From Synaphobranchus kaupii (taxonomy: Eukaryota; Chordata; Actinopteri; Anguilliformes; Synaphobranchidae), in contig CM056377.1 of NCBI GenBank assembly GCA_029718625.1, forward strand, positions 38,068,699 to 38,132,698: a DNA stretch of 64,000 bases, read 5' to 3'. This document shows positions 18,951 through 31,700 of this stretch, in pieces. Both the position numbers and the translations under genes were made by a program. The number at the start of each line of letters is the position of its first letter. Position 1 is the first letter of the stretch. The notes under the pieces were generated by a model. It was not told where the DNA came from. It was given only the letters and a program-made list of their open reading frames with translations, and did not search any database.

Positions 18951-20740
18951 GCCTGCCCACCACCTTTATCCTCATTGTCGCCATCATCATCATCCTCCTT
19001 CTCATGGCTGCCTTACTCGGGCATGATGTATCCACCTGAGCAGCACTGCTTCGCCAGGAGCTTCTGCACACACAGAGCTTCAGCCAAGAGGGGTGTGGAG
19101 GATTCGGCACCATCAGTCCCGAATCCTAAAAAAAACTAAAAACCACCTGAACAAAATTTCTGATCGCTTTGATTGCAACTCTAGTACATAGTAACATCTA
19201 GTAACATCTATATCCAAAAAGAGAAGTAATGATGATAACATTAATCATAAATTAAATGATATTGACCATTCACCGGTCGGTCAGAGGCTTTGTGTAAACC
19301 CTGCTCAGGTCTCTGACTTAAGTTGTGGTAGATTGGCTGCACACTGCTAGGTCCGTGTTCATTCTCATTTAGAATCTACGGTCCCCCTGGGTGTGAGATG
19401 GGGGGGGTGCTGGTATTTTAACTGTTTCTCCCCCGCACTGGTGGCTCTCCTGACTGCTAGAGACTAAATGCTCTTTCATGACCAGGAGAGTGCTGTCCCA
19501 GGTTTGCATTTCGGTTCAACTGTTACACCAATGGTTTTAGTGCAAAACACACTCGTCCAACCTTCCCAAGGATGTGTATCAGTGAGGAGGGGTTGCATGG
19601 TGTTCTAAAACTGTTCTTTTCAAGAAACTTTGAATGAATTGATTTTCTAAGTGTTATTGTAGACCTTTGTGGTCAGGTATGGATCTTGAACATGTTCACG
19701 TTGATGAGAGTATATGCAGTGACTCACTTGACGGCTTTGGGGTCAGAATATTGTGGCCCGTGTTAATTCTGTACAGGTCCAAAACCACTATGCTGCAACG
19801 GGTGCATTAGTGCCAATGCAATGGAAGAGAATTCCACTTCAGGGACCAGGAGGACCAAACCCTGGGTAGTGTGTGGAGTGACCAGTCATGATTACTAGAC
19901 CGGTCTAACCACGGACGCGAAAGGTGATGCCTTGTGTACAAGTCTTTTTTTGGGTCATGAGTATTATAGTGGGTATGGTCCACATGTCTGTCAAGCAAGT
20001 ACCATGTGAGCAGACAATGAGAAGGCAGCTGGAGGAACCATGCACTCACTCCCTACTACTGTAAGAAAAGTATTCTTTTGCAGCACCTTAATTTTGCTGT
20101 TCACCTACGGGTTATTTTGTTTTAATTAGGCACAAATGTATCATGAATTCTCTTCAAAGATCATTTCATTTCAGCAGTTTTGGGTTTTTGTTTGACCCGG
20201 TTTTCAAGAATCCTTTTGTCGCTGCATCCACGTTGGAGTTGAAAGGTCAGGCAGGTCTAAGGTTGATCCTTAAAGTGCCTTCATCAGTAACCCCCTCCCC
20301 CTCCCCTCTTGTGTTTTGGGATCACGTGACACTCGTGCGGTGTATAACTTCACCTTCATGTGAAGGAATTTTAGGTCAGTGCAGTGTTTCTGGACCCACT
20401 TTAGTTCTGATCTCTTGCTCAGGAAAGTGGTTTTGTAATGTAGCAGCTGGTCTAACCTTAAAGCATTACTGCTTCATGGATGCTACCTTTTTTTTTTTCC
20501 TCGCATTTTTTAGCTTTCCAATTTTTTCTGTTACCTTGACATAAGATTGTGCTCATGAACTTAAATCTGGCTCAAGACAAATCATGTGTTCAAAGCTTAT
20601 TTTACTGTCATTAAATAGGCACTATTTATAGAAACGTGTAAGCTACACTGCATTTGATTTTTTCATACGGTTTGAATTTTTGTAGCTCATAAGCTTGGCC
20701 CTTGGCAGAGTGATTGATACCATGGAGAATAAAAGGCATC
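18951..20740 (+). other. ralbp1: ralbp1 3' UTR (probable)
   Basis: Long non-coding sequence after the ralbp1 stop. The best candidate polyadenylation signal seen is AATAAA at about 20727-20732. An open frame at 20143-20544 has no recognisable similarity. The extent is inferred. Confidence 0.45.
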
Positions 20741-22565
20741 TGGTCAACTCTTGGGTTTTTCTTCTTATTCAACATCAATACAACAGTATGCACTTTTTGT
20801 GGATATTAACCTCAACATTTGATCATTTATATCAAAGGTCATCACTAACTATCTTAAACTGTCCATACTACCACATGCTGAAGCTTAGCTTGAAATTCCC
20901 GAGATGATTTAGGTTCAGATGACCTGTGTCTGCAATCCAGATGCTGTAGCCTTTTTTTATAGTGTACCTTACCTCAATTTCCCCAGTACCTAGATAAAAC
21001 GAGCAAAGCCGGGGAAATATTCATGCACATGAATCCTATTGGTGCCATACAGACGATCCATTAGAACAATGCTTTTTCACAAAGTCTGAATGGTCTGGTG
21101 CCAACATCTGGCTTGCACATTACTCTTAAATTCTTGCTCTGTGCCGATCATCTTCCTGTTGAACCCATCTGCTTAAGACGTCTCCCGATAGGACGAATGA
21201 CTAGGTTTGCTATAAAAGGACAGGCTGGACTATAAAAGCCTTAATACAGGATCCCAGTGGAGGGAAGAAAGAAAAACCTTTACAAAAGACTGCATAAAAT
21301 CTTCTAAATCAATAACTACAGTGCATTATGGCCTCCAGCTAATTAAAGCACAGTTCAAAGCTCAGGGTTTTATTTTGTATTTTTATGCCTGCTGTGATTG
21401 GAGGGAGTTCTAGAGCATTAACGCACATCCTCCGGGAAGATAAGTCACATGACATACAGGCCCATTTATTTTCTTTCAGTCCCAAGTAGGTTTATACCCA
21501 TGTTCAGGGGGATAGGTGCTCTAAGTTCTCTACTCTCTCATTCTACAGCCTGGAAGTTATGCTAAATATGTCCTCCACTTGGGGTACCACAGACCAGCCA
21601 GAGTGTTTGCATTTCCTTTTATTCTGGACAGGTAGAGAGAACAAACTCGTATCACAATACTAAACATGATCGTAGACCAAAATGGGGGAGGGGGGGAAAA
21701 AAAAGAAAAAATAGGAGCAACAGATATGTACAATGAAAATTACTCACAGCGACGGGGAAAAGAAGCAAAAAGAAGGAAGGTGCAGTATTTTATTCTCAAG
21801 TTAAAATACCCGGCTTCAAGTCAACGCGCTGACCATGCTAATCCATTTCTGGCTTTATTCTTTCCACCCCTCCCACCTGACTAAGTCCACAGAATGGTCA
21901 ACGTAATAATAAAAAATACAATATTGTTTTCATCATGGCGGACGGGGGGGGGCCCTGCGGTCCAGGGGTCCCAGGCCATGGGTACAACAATGTGCTGCAC
22001 TAGAGGTTAAAACAGCAGAGCGCAGAGCCCTTTAAGAGAAACCGTGCTTCCTCACCCACCAGCTCTCCACTGCACACAGAAGGCTGTGATGGTACACACA
22101 CGCACACGCACACACACACTCTCTCTCTCTTACACACACACAGACACACACAACAGTATATGCAGCATATGATAAAGTCGACACGGTATCAAAAAGAACA
22201 ACAACCTTACACTATAAACATTAAGTTAGACAGTCATCCTGCTATGTGGTTCAATAAAGCTCTGTGATACTGGCTCGGGCTAGGAGTGAAAAGTCCGTTA
22301 AAAGAGGAGAAAGAGAGAAAGAGGGGAGGTGGGGGGTGGGGGGTGTGGTCTAGAGACTCCACCCGGACACACCCCCTCCCCCTCGCGCCTTTCTTTGACT
22401 GAATCGGCTCTGGACATTCAAGTATTTTCTCGTTAAGGAAGACGCTTTTAAGGCTTCTGTGGCGATTCAAAGCACAAAAGATAATCTTTGTCGTAGCGGG
22501 TTTGCGGGAGGAGAGAGCAGTCCGCCGGCGCGCCTCCCGCGCGGCTTGGCGGCCGTAGTGTGCTT
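20741..22565. other. Tail-to-tail spacer and ppp4r1 3' UTR
   Basis: ralbp1 (+) and ppp4r1 (-) converge here. Reverse-strand AATAAA copies (TTTATT on +) near 21855 and 21470 are candidate poly(A) signals of ppp4r1. A CA-rich microsatellite lies at about 22092-22152 and a G-rich tract at about 22320-22345. No gene. Confidence 0.5.
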
Positions 22566-22729
22566 TCAGTAAGTGGAGGACGCCGTGCTCATGGCGTCCT
22601 CGCTGATGCGCGTGCTACCCGGGTGCACGCTGGCAAAGTACTTAACGTCCTTGTCCAGGTCCATCTGTAGGGCCACTAGGGTCTGCTCGAGGGCCTCCTG
22701 GTGCGAGTTCGCCGAATGCAGGAAATATT
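22566..22729 (-). CDS. ppp4r1: ppp4r1 coding exon 20 (C-terminus)
   Basis: Residues 959-1012 and the stop. YFLHSANSHQEALEQT ends in SEDAMSTASSTY, nearly identical to the human C-terminus. Confidence 0.96.
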
Positions 22730-25700
22730 CTGGGAACAGAGAAAGAACAATTTACTGGACATAGACACCAGCGATCACAGAACGACCGTTTACACGCTTC
22801 ACGGAACACCGTCCAAAAAAATAATAGCTGTGCTGAAAATTCTCCATACGGTGAGACTGACGTTTATGAATGTAATGACCAGAAAATAGCAAATCTAAGT
22901 ATTCCTTTTAAAGCCTGGTGTTACGGGCACTTTTAAGGCAAACAAACGAAGCGCTCAGCACAATTGTACGTGCATTAATAAATCGGTCTATTTACAGCTA
23001 AACTGTCGTTTAAATTAAATGGATCCTTTTAAAATACGCAGTCGGACTTCATGGTAATTCCTTGCATTATATTACACAGTCATGGACAGACAGAACATTG
23101 CACAAACATCTTCTGTATTACAAGAATGATCACGACCATGGTTTACATGTCGGTAGCATTTAACGGCAAATCCGTCTGTGGGTGACAACGGCAACCAATT
23201 ACGGGGTCAGCCTCCACCGCCAGAAACTGTTGCGCACGTTCAATCTGATTCGGTTTATATATTTTTTACTGAGGCTTATTTATTAAACCAAATCCCAAAG
23301 ACGGGAGTAGAGGGAAAAAGGAAGCCACAGGTGTCAGGATAAGACGCAAAGGGGGACACTAACCGGGTTAATGCGTTTGAGGACAAAGCCGGGGGTTCAT
23401 GGCGGGCGGACTCACCTCTCTCCAGCAGGCTCTGGCGGATGGTCTTGGCCAGCAGCACCCTCACGTTGGGCACGGGGTCGGACGCCAGCTGCAGCAGGGG
23501 GGCCAGCAGGTGCTCGGAGAACTGCTCCTGCGACATGCAGTCGTCCTCGATGGCCAGCTGGAGGGGAGGGGGAGGGTGAGGGTGAGGGAGGCCGTGAATG
23601 CCCGCTGCCTTCTTGGCTCCTCGTACTCTCGAGCGACCGGGATGTTATTGTCCTCCCCGCACAAAGGAGGGCTTGTCGCGTGCAAATTGGCGGCGCTCGT
23701 AAACGACGTGGGGATATTTGTACCCCGTCGAGTCGCAGAAGAGAAGCGCACACACTGAGCTTTATCCTCCTCGGCGGCGGGCTGAGTGCCTGCTCCACAG
23801 GGAGAGCGTGGGCCGGGCGACAGCGCCATCGGCCGATCCTGCGTCCCCCGCTCCCAACAAATTATGTTCCCCGCTTCACAGGGGTAATGTTACCGCTCAC
23901 AAAAGGAGGAGTAATAATATTTATTTGGGAAAGATTTCTGGCAGGGGAGGAGATTTACAAATCCCTGCTTGTTCACGAAGGCCACAGGACACCAAGATAC
24001 CGATACCGGTTAATGCTATAATTTATTCAATTAAATCCGAGCCATGAAATTAAGCAATAAAGCGAGTCGTGCAGCGAATCCCGATTGCCTACTTGCAGCA
24101 GGAAACGTGAGCGTAAAATACAAGTTCAAGTCAGGCAGCGTTACAGAGAACATTTTCAGTTTTGTCAAAACATGTCAACTTCCTTCAGAAAGGTCACAGA
24201 CTGGAAATACTTTTGTTTACCTGGCAAACAAAGGCGAAGGCCTGGCGTCCGGACCACTTTGGAGAGTGACAAAACTTGTCGACGAGCTCGGCCATGAAGT
24301 CCGCCAGCAGGGCGGGGCTGGATGAGAGCTTTCTGATGATCTCGCTCACCTGTGCAAGACATTCCATATTCACAATCCACGTCCCGCTAAGCACTAAATA
24401 ATACTAAAGCTTTCGACAAAGAAACCCTGTATGCTGTAATGGCTGTAGTACTGCGTGCGAGGGTCCCTGGTGTGATGCAACTCTCCTTCATTACACAAGT
24501 ATAAATCGTGTGTAAAGACCTTTAATGAAATGGCTTCCATTTCAGTGAAAACTGAACATGTTCGTTCGAGCGATTGGACACAGCTGAAGCACAGAACATT
24601 TGTCTGGACCGTTCTGAGCAGCGTGTGTAACATTTCATTACTTTTCAACCTTTAGTTACTAACTTTTATTTATACAGGCCAGGGTAGGTTGACTGAGCAT
24701 GCATGCTCTTTTACAGCAACACCCTGTTTAAACCCCCAAATTAGCCTAACCTGCACGTCTTTGGAACATACCAGTTTGTAGGAGATCCACCGTACGGAGG
24801 ACACTCTGTCTGTGCACAGACTAAAAGCCAGCGGTCGCAGGTAGTCGTAGACATCCTGACCACTGTACAGCTCCAGCAGCAAGACCAGCTGCCTGTAAAT
24901 GGACACACACACGACCAGTCAGACAGAAAACTCAGTTTACCGTTCTCTCAGAAAGCCAACTAAATACTACTATAAACATATAGCACACTAAAAACCATGT
25001 GCAAGCCTGTCATATACCACTGGAGCCAAGCAACAATACCAAATTCTATTACTAGCAAACATCACACAATGGAAATCTCAGTTTGATACTCCTCACATAC
25101 AGGAAAAGGACACAGGAGAAGAAAAACAATGTATGCATGTGCAATAAAATGTATGCAACCACAAACAGATGAAGCACAATATTAAAGCATATTAAAATTT
25201 TCATTCACATTTAAACTCCTTGCCGCAGCGTTACACATGAATGGTGGTCTGTGAACGAGACTGTGTGTGTGTGTGTGTGTGGGGGGGGGGGGTGTTTGTC
25301 CCAACGACTTACTCAGCCAGCTCTGATCTGAAGCGCCAGTTCCGGCTGTTGTCCGTGACGAGGAACTCCTGCAGCTGGTAAAGATATTTGCGGCGTGTCT
25401 CCTGGTGCAGCAGCTGCAGTGGAGGGAGGGGAGGGGGGGGATTGAGAGAGACATTGGGCCGAATGAGGCAATCCTGGTGCAGGCAGTGCGATGAGGCACG
25501 TATACGGGGTAACTGGAGCTCTCTACTGATCAATGCACCTCCCTGGGGAGCCCAGACACACCCCCACACATTTAACTCAAGTCACGCCCGGGGCCCTATT
25601 CCTCGCAGCAGACTAAATGACTTAGCTGGCTAACTGTTCTGAGTGAAACCTGGAAACCCCAAATGTGGAACGTGAACTAGCAAAAACAGTACCCTGGGTA

Positions 25701-28700
25701 TTACTCAGCACAGTTAGCCAGCTACAACAAATAGGGCTCAGATTATTACTTTCTGTATATTTTTAAAACAGGTTTCTAAATTATGTCAGTCAGTATTCTG
25801 CTATGACCCGTGGAATATTATAAACTGAAGGAACTGTACCAAGCATGATTGATTTAGAAAGTTACAGCCAACGAATGCTTTCTGTGGGTTTCATTTTCTC
25901 CTCAAGATTTCTTTAAGCAGTTCTACTGAAGTTAGAAATGCCGGGACATTCCTCGGTCTTTCACAATAACCTTGATTTTCCTGTTTAAATCTTTTTTAAA
26001 TTTTTAAATTTTTAAATTTTTTATTTGTAGCCAACCAGCTGCCACGGACAGGGGCAGGAGAAAGACTACCTTTAGGAAATCGTAGAGGTGTTTGAGGACC
26101 CCTATCCGCACTTCGTCCAGGTCCTTCAGGAAGCTGTTGAAGATGGGCACCAGGTCGGCGGCGGTCAGCTGGTCCCCCAGGATGAGGGCCAGCTCGTGGA
26201 TGGAGAAGGCCAGCGTCCGGCGCACCTTCCACTGCAGGGAGGGCGGGGTGAGTACAGAGTGAGTCTCACACAAGGCCGTAGTGAGGCAGGGTGGGGGTGG
26301 AACAAGAGGTAAGGGACAGGCACATCACTACACAGACAGGGCCTATGGAGTCCGGGAAGGGACAGTGCACCACCAGTCCTCAGTGTCACAGGCTTCCAGG
26401 CCCTCATCCCTACCCACAGGCATACTGGTATTGGAGACGAGCAGGAGGCTGGTTAAAATAACAATCATTATGCTCTCCTGTCAAGCTTCATTTGGCATGT
26501 TCACCAGAATGCCTCCATGTCATGTAAAGGTCACCGTCAATATTGAATTCATACATACGAAAAGAAAGGACTACTCAAAAGCATACAATGATAAGAGTCC
26601 CCCCCCCCCCCCCCCTTTTCTTTACATAACATGACAATAAATTTCTACAATTTTTGAATCTTTCTTTTCATGACATTTCTGCCAAGCTGGGCCCAGACCC
26701 TGACTGGACGAGCTCTTTGGTTGTATCCCTATAAACCCGGACCAATGTGAAGCACCTCCCTCCCCCTCCCGAAAGGACGGCTTCTACACTGTTCCAGACC
26801 AGGGCCAGACTAGGCCGTTGACCCACGGCGAGAAAATAAGGAAACGGGCTCCAACTGCGAACAACCATCTGACAGAGCTTTGAGGACTGCGGCCGTGACC
26901 CTACAGGAGCTAAGGAACCACACACTGGGTTTGGAGGAACAAGAAAAGGCTCGGATCACAAAAGCAACACAACCTTCCACATTATTCCGCCTACGTCCGC
27001 TTTCTCTGAAACGGCCCTCGATGCTTGAGAACGAGCTGGCGAGGAGAAACAGAGTGAGACGAGGTATGCAAACGGACGCGGCACACGTGTACGATATGGG
27101 GGGGGGGGGGGGGGGTGTACGATATCGAGTGTTTATCGTTCCCGGTGGTCTGATGTGTGAGGCCGGGTCTGGCGGCGGGGAGGGGGGGTTTAACTGATCT
27201 GCACCTGCATGTCCGAGGCCAGCGTCTCGTACGTGTCCCTGAGGCAGTGCCAGTTCTGTCGGCCCAAAGTGAGTGCCACGCCCGGCAGGCTGTAGGCGCA
27301 GTGCTTGGCTATCTCCATGTCCACCGTCTGTGCGCGCGAAGGGTCCGTCATGGACAGGTACTGGTCTAGCAGAGCCTGGGGGACCACATCCTGCAGGGGG
27401 CAGTAGAGAGTCAGGGTAGAGACTGTGGGACCTCCCTTCTAAACCCACAGCAGCCGTTTCAATAAACCTGATTAAAATCATAACTTGTACCCATTTGCGA
27501 ATCAAAGGGCAATTCATATCAATTATTCCAAAATTGCAATGGAACCTTCATGCCACAGAAAAGGGTAGTTATTGACCTTTGACCTGTTGTCAAATAATGG
27601 AAATTGAACTCCACTTTAATGTTTAACTTCTTTCCATGTACTACATTTGGTTTATTTTAAATGGAAAAAGCGTAACATTTAACGTAAAATTCAGAAAATG
27701 TACTTCCAATGAGAGTGGATGTAGTTTTCCGAGCCCTCCCACACAGACCTGCTGCTTGGATTTCCTCTCCTCCTCGGGGCTCATGCTGCTGTCGCTAAGC
27801 TCGGAGTCCTCGGTGTGGCTCATCTGCAGGGTGGACTCCCGGCTCTGAGGGAGACGTACAGACGGGCGCGGTTTTAACACAGACGCAGGCTTGTGGCTTG
27901 GAGTCGGCCATCTCTGAGGCGCGGAGCAGCGCTCACCTCCATGTCTGTGGAGTCTCCGATCAAAGGCACGCTGTTGATGGCGAAGGGGTTGTCTCTGGAC
28001 CCCTCCTCTGTCTGGGGCTCCAGTAGCGCCTCCGCCAGGTTAGAGTCCAGCACTGCGGCTCGGAGCGCCGCGGTCAGCACGTCCACTTGTGCTGTGGGAA
28101 GGGAAATCGGTTACCACCTTACACCTTTAACTTCAACTTATTCTCAAATACACTAGAACACAACATAAAACCTGTAACAGGGACATGCTCCTTATCAATG
28201 TATCCAATACATATTACAGAACAGAATTCAGGATCAAATATTCCACAAAGCGAGTTGGGTCACATTCATCAAAAGATTTGTCAAAAGCTTTCATGAAGGC
28301 ATTCCTTATTTAAATGTCCATATAATAGCTGAGCCACTCACACACCAAAAGAAAAAAGCCTAAAAAATACAATGCAATCATTTAATCTGTAGCCAAAGTA
28401 GACAAAGCAGATGTTTTGGTCTAGAAGACAGTCATCAGTATTCCTCATTTAAATGAAACTATTGTTCTTTCTACTTCTACATGGCACTTGCATCAACGCA
28501 GTTCGACAGTACAGAGAGTGCAACACTGCGTGTATGGAGGAAATTCATGGAGGCGGAGTTTGTGTGTTGCCGGACTGCTAAATGACACTAGACATCTCGG
28601 GACAGCGGGGGCAATTTTTAATCATGGCTGTATTCCAATTCCAATTTAATTCACTTCATTTGATATTGTATGTCTTTATTTGGTGTGTGTTTGTGTGTTG

Positions 28701-31700
28701 TAGGTCTGCCCCACTGTCTGTCTTTTTTGTTGTTGCTGGTGGCTACAACTGAAGTTCCCGAAAGGGAAAATAAGTTATTCTATTCTATACAGTGCACTCC
28801 ACAATTATTGGCACCCCTGGTAAAGATGAGTAAAAAGGGTTATAAATTCACCTTTTGCGGAATTATCTTAATCTCACACTGAAAAAATTAGAAAAATACA
28901 ACTTTTAATTGAAGTAAATTTATTCTGACAAAAAAAAAATCCCTCATCAATAATGATTTTTAACAAAACCACTTGTGCCACAATTATTGGCACCCCTAGA
29001 AATTCTTATGAACAAAATGTAACAAGCATTTTTTCCATTTATATTTTACGTTGATCAGTGTTTAGGAACTTTCAAGCAGTAATCCATGACTTCCTGTTTC
29101 ACTGGGGTATAAATATGCGGCGACACAGAGGCCATATTCCCTTATTCATACATCAACATGGGAAAGATAAGAGAACACACAAATCAAATAAGGGAAAAGT
29201 GTGTTGAGCTTCATAAGTCAGGGAATGGCTATAAAAAAAATTGCTACTCATCTGAAAATGCCCATATCTACCGTTAGTGCAATACTTAAAAAGTTCAAAG
29301 CAACTGGAACTGTTACAAACTTGCCTGGAAGAGGACCCAAGTTTATTATGTCCCCACGCACAGTGAGGAGGATGGTAAGAGGCAAAAAAATCCCCAAGGA
29401 TCACTGTTGGAGAATTACAGAGGAAAGTAGCATCTTGGGGTCATCAAGTCTCCAAAACTACCATTAGACGTCACCTCCATGCCAACAAATTATTTGGAAG
29501 GCATGCCAGAAAAAAGCCTTTCCTGTCATTTTTCCGGTGAATTTTTTATAACCCTTTTTACTCATCTTTACCAGGGGTGCCAATAATTGTGGAGGGCACT
29601 GTATCTCCACTACTTTCTAATTAAAAGTCCAGACTGGGCTTTGTTCTTTGAGTGAGAGACATTTTGCAAAGGCATAAAATTGTAATTGTAATGCTAGCAC
29701 AGCATTCTTAAAGGCACAGAGTACTATTGCTTTTTATTGTATTAATCATTTATTCTTGTTCTTTGGGTTTGCACATGGGTTGGCCATTCCAAATTAGCGG
29801 TGGAAATTGGACTCACTCAGCCCCCACCCTAAGCGCCAAATTTATGATGATTTTTATTTTTATTTTTTTAAAATAAATCACATTCCTTGCACAACATACA
29901 CATGGCACCAAGTTGAGTTGCTGTGCAAAAGGGAAAGTCACAGTGATAACTTGTGGCATAGAAGAACCACTGAAAGCTATTTTTTCCAACCATAAATAAT
30001 ATTACTATAATAATAAACCACCAATGAGTTAGAAGTGAGCCTAACCGAGTGCAAAAATCAGAATTTTACAAATTGGCTATGAACGTTTTATGAGTTTGTA
30101 AATATCTTAAAAGCATGCCCAATAGGAGTTCTTGATGCCGGATTAAAGACCGAATGCTATCCAGACGTTCAGCAACAGGAAAACCCACTGACACCTATAA
30201 TGGCTACGCAATGTAGCCTAGGCAACAGAAGTGTTTTACACACATCTAGGGACCATGGCCAATAAGGGTGCCAAATTGGTGCATAATCAGGAAACACTGT
30301 CTGGAGTTATGCAAGGAAAACAACAGGAAGAAAGATTTAAGAAGCCCAAAACAATAGGACTCAAATGTTCCTGACTTAAAGCCTAAAACCTGGAGCTTTC
30401 ATTATGACAGGTTTAAGTACACTCACAGTGGATTTCTGGCTTTTATAAGTTTGCTGAAATGGGCAAAAGAATGTAATAACTACCTTGGTAACCCCAACGA
30501 TGTTTGTTTATGTTTTGGCTCATAGCTACAGACTTCAAATGAGCTCCGGACTGCAGTGTCATAAGATTAGACGCACACACGCACGCACACAATATAAACA
30601 TGACATAATACAAAGCATTTCCTATGAATATAAAGCTATGATATAAATAATTTCCTACTGCTGCCAACAGCCTTTTTAGAACACTCAATCTAAATGTTCT
30701 AATTCCAGTTTTTCCACAAATGGCTTCACTTCAAACCTCAGGTCGCTGCCCTATCCACGAGTTCACACCTGGCGTGCCGTGAAGACACAAGTGCAGATGA
30801 ATCAATAACACTTCCTCTGTAGTGAAGCTTTGACCGCCTCACAAGCAACAGGTTCCTGTGGCCGTTGAGACCTCCGAAGCCACTCCATGTTTCAGTCAGT
30901 AAATAAAGGCCCACTGTTGTCTAATGAAAGATACATTAACAGAACACAGTGAGCTCCTGTTTGAGGACAGACCAGGGAACAAAGACCTCAATGGGCTGTT
31001 TATGCACTCGGGAAAATGGTGTCACAACCAAGAAGAATAAATGGGAGTTGCGTGTCTGAGCAGTGTGTCACTCTTTCTTAAAGGGAAAGCTTTACATAGT
31101 TTAGGATAAGAGGGACAACCTTGATTTATACCGTCAAGCTGGCCGCTCATTTTGCCACATTTCCTCGCACTCGCAAACGTCCTTGTTGCAGCCAAAAGCA
31201 TTACCCGCAACTTAGTGTGCACTCAATGACCATATTGGTCTCTCAATATGAAAGATGTTTTCTCACTTCCACAAGCAGCTCCTTCTAAGGGGAAAGAATT
31301 TGCACGTCAAAAGGACAGTTGTGTAATTCCAGTATCACGCATGCAAGGCTTCAGCCCAAGTGGTTTAGCCCACAACCTTTTCTCAAATTATGCTCACCCT
31401 GGGGAAAGCAACACACTTTGCTTTTTCATTCCTGCTGCTCATAAATCAATTGGGTTTGACAACATGACTTAATGAATGCCAATTACAATTTATCACCTAT
31501 TGAGAAATCTTTTATCGCCAAGAGACAAGCTTGTGAAAGAACTGTGACTGAAGATGTGCTTGCATTAATAAATCGGTGCGCATCTCTACGGCTTATTTTG
31601 GTTAATGTTTTACAGGGTATTAATGCTTTTAAAGGGCATTTCAGGCCGTTATCTCAATCTTAAAATTGCTGTTAATCAATTAATGGTCTTAGGCTTGACG

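Noticed and set aside
20143..20544. Open frame in the ralbp1 3' region
   Set aside because: No similarity, lies in the expected 3' UTR, and has a low-complexity hydrophobic translation of T-rich DNA.
26810..27517. 235-codon minus-strand open frame
   Set aside because: It crosses ppp4r1 exon 14 in the wrong frame and runs through introns and G tracts; the correct frame matches PPP4R1.
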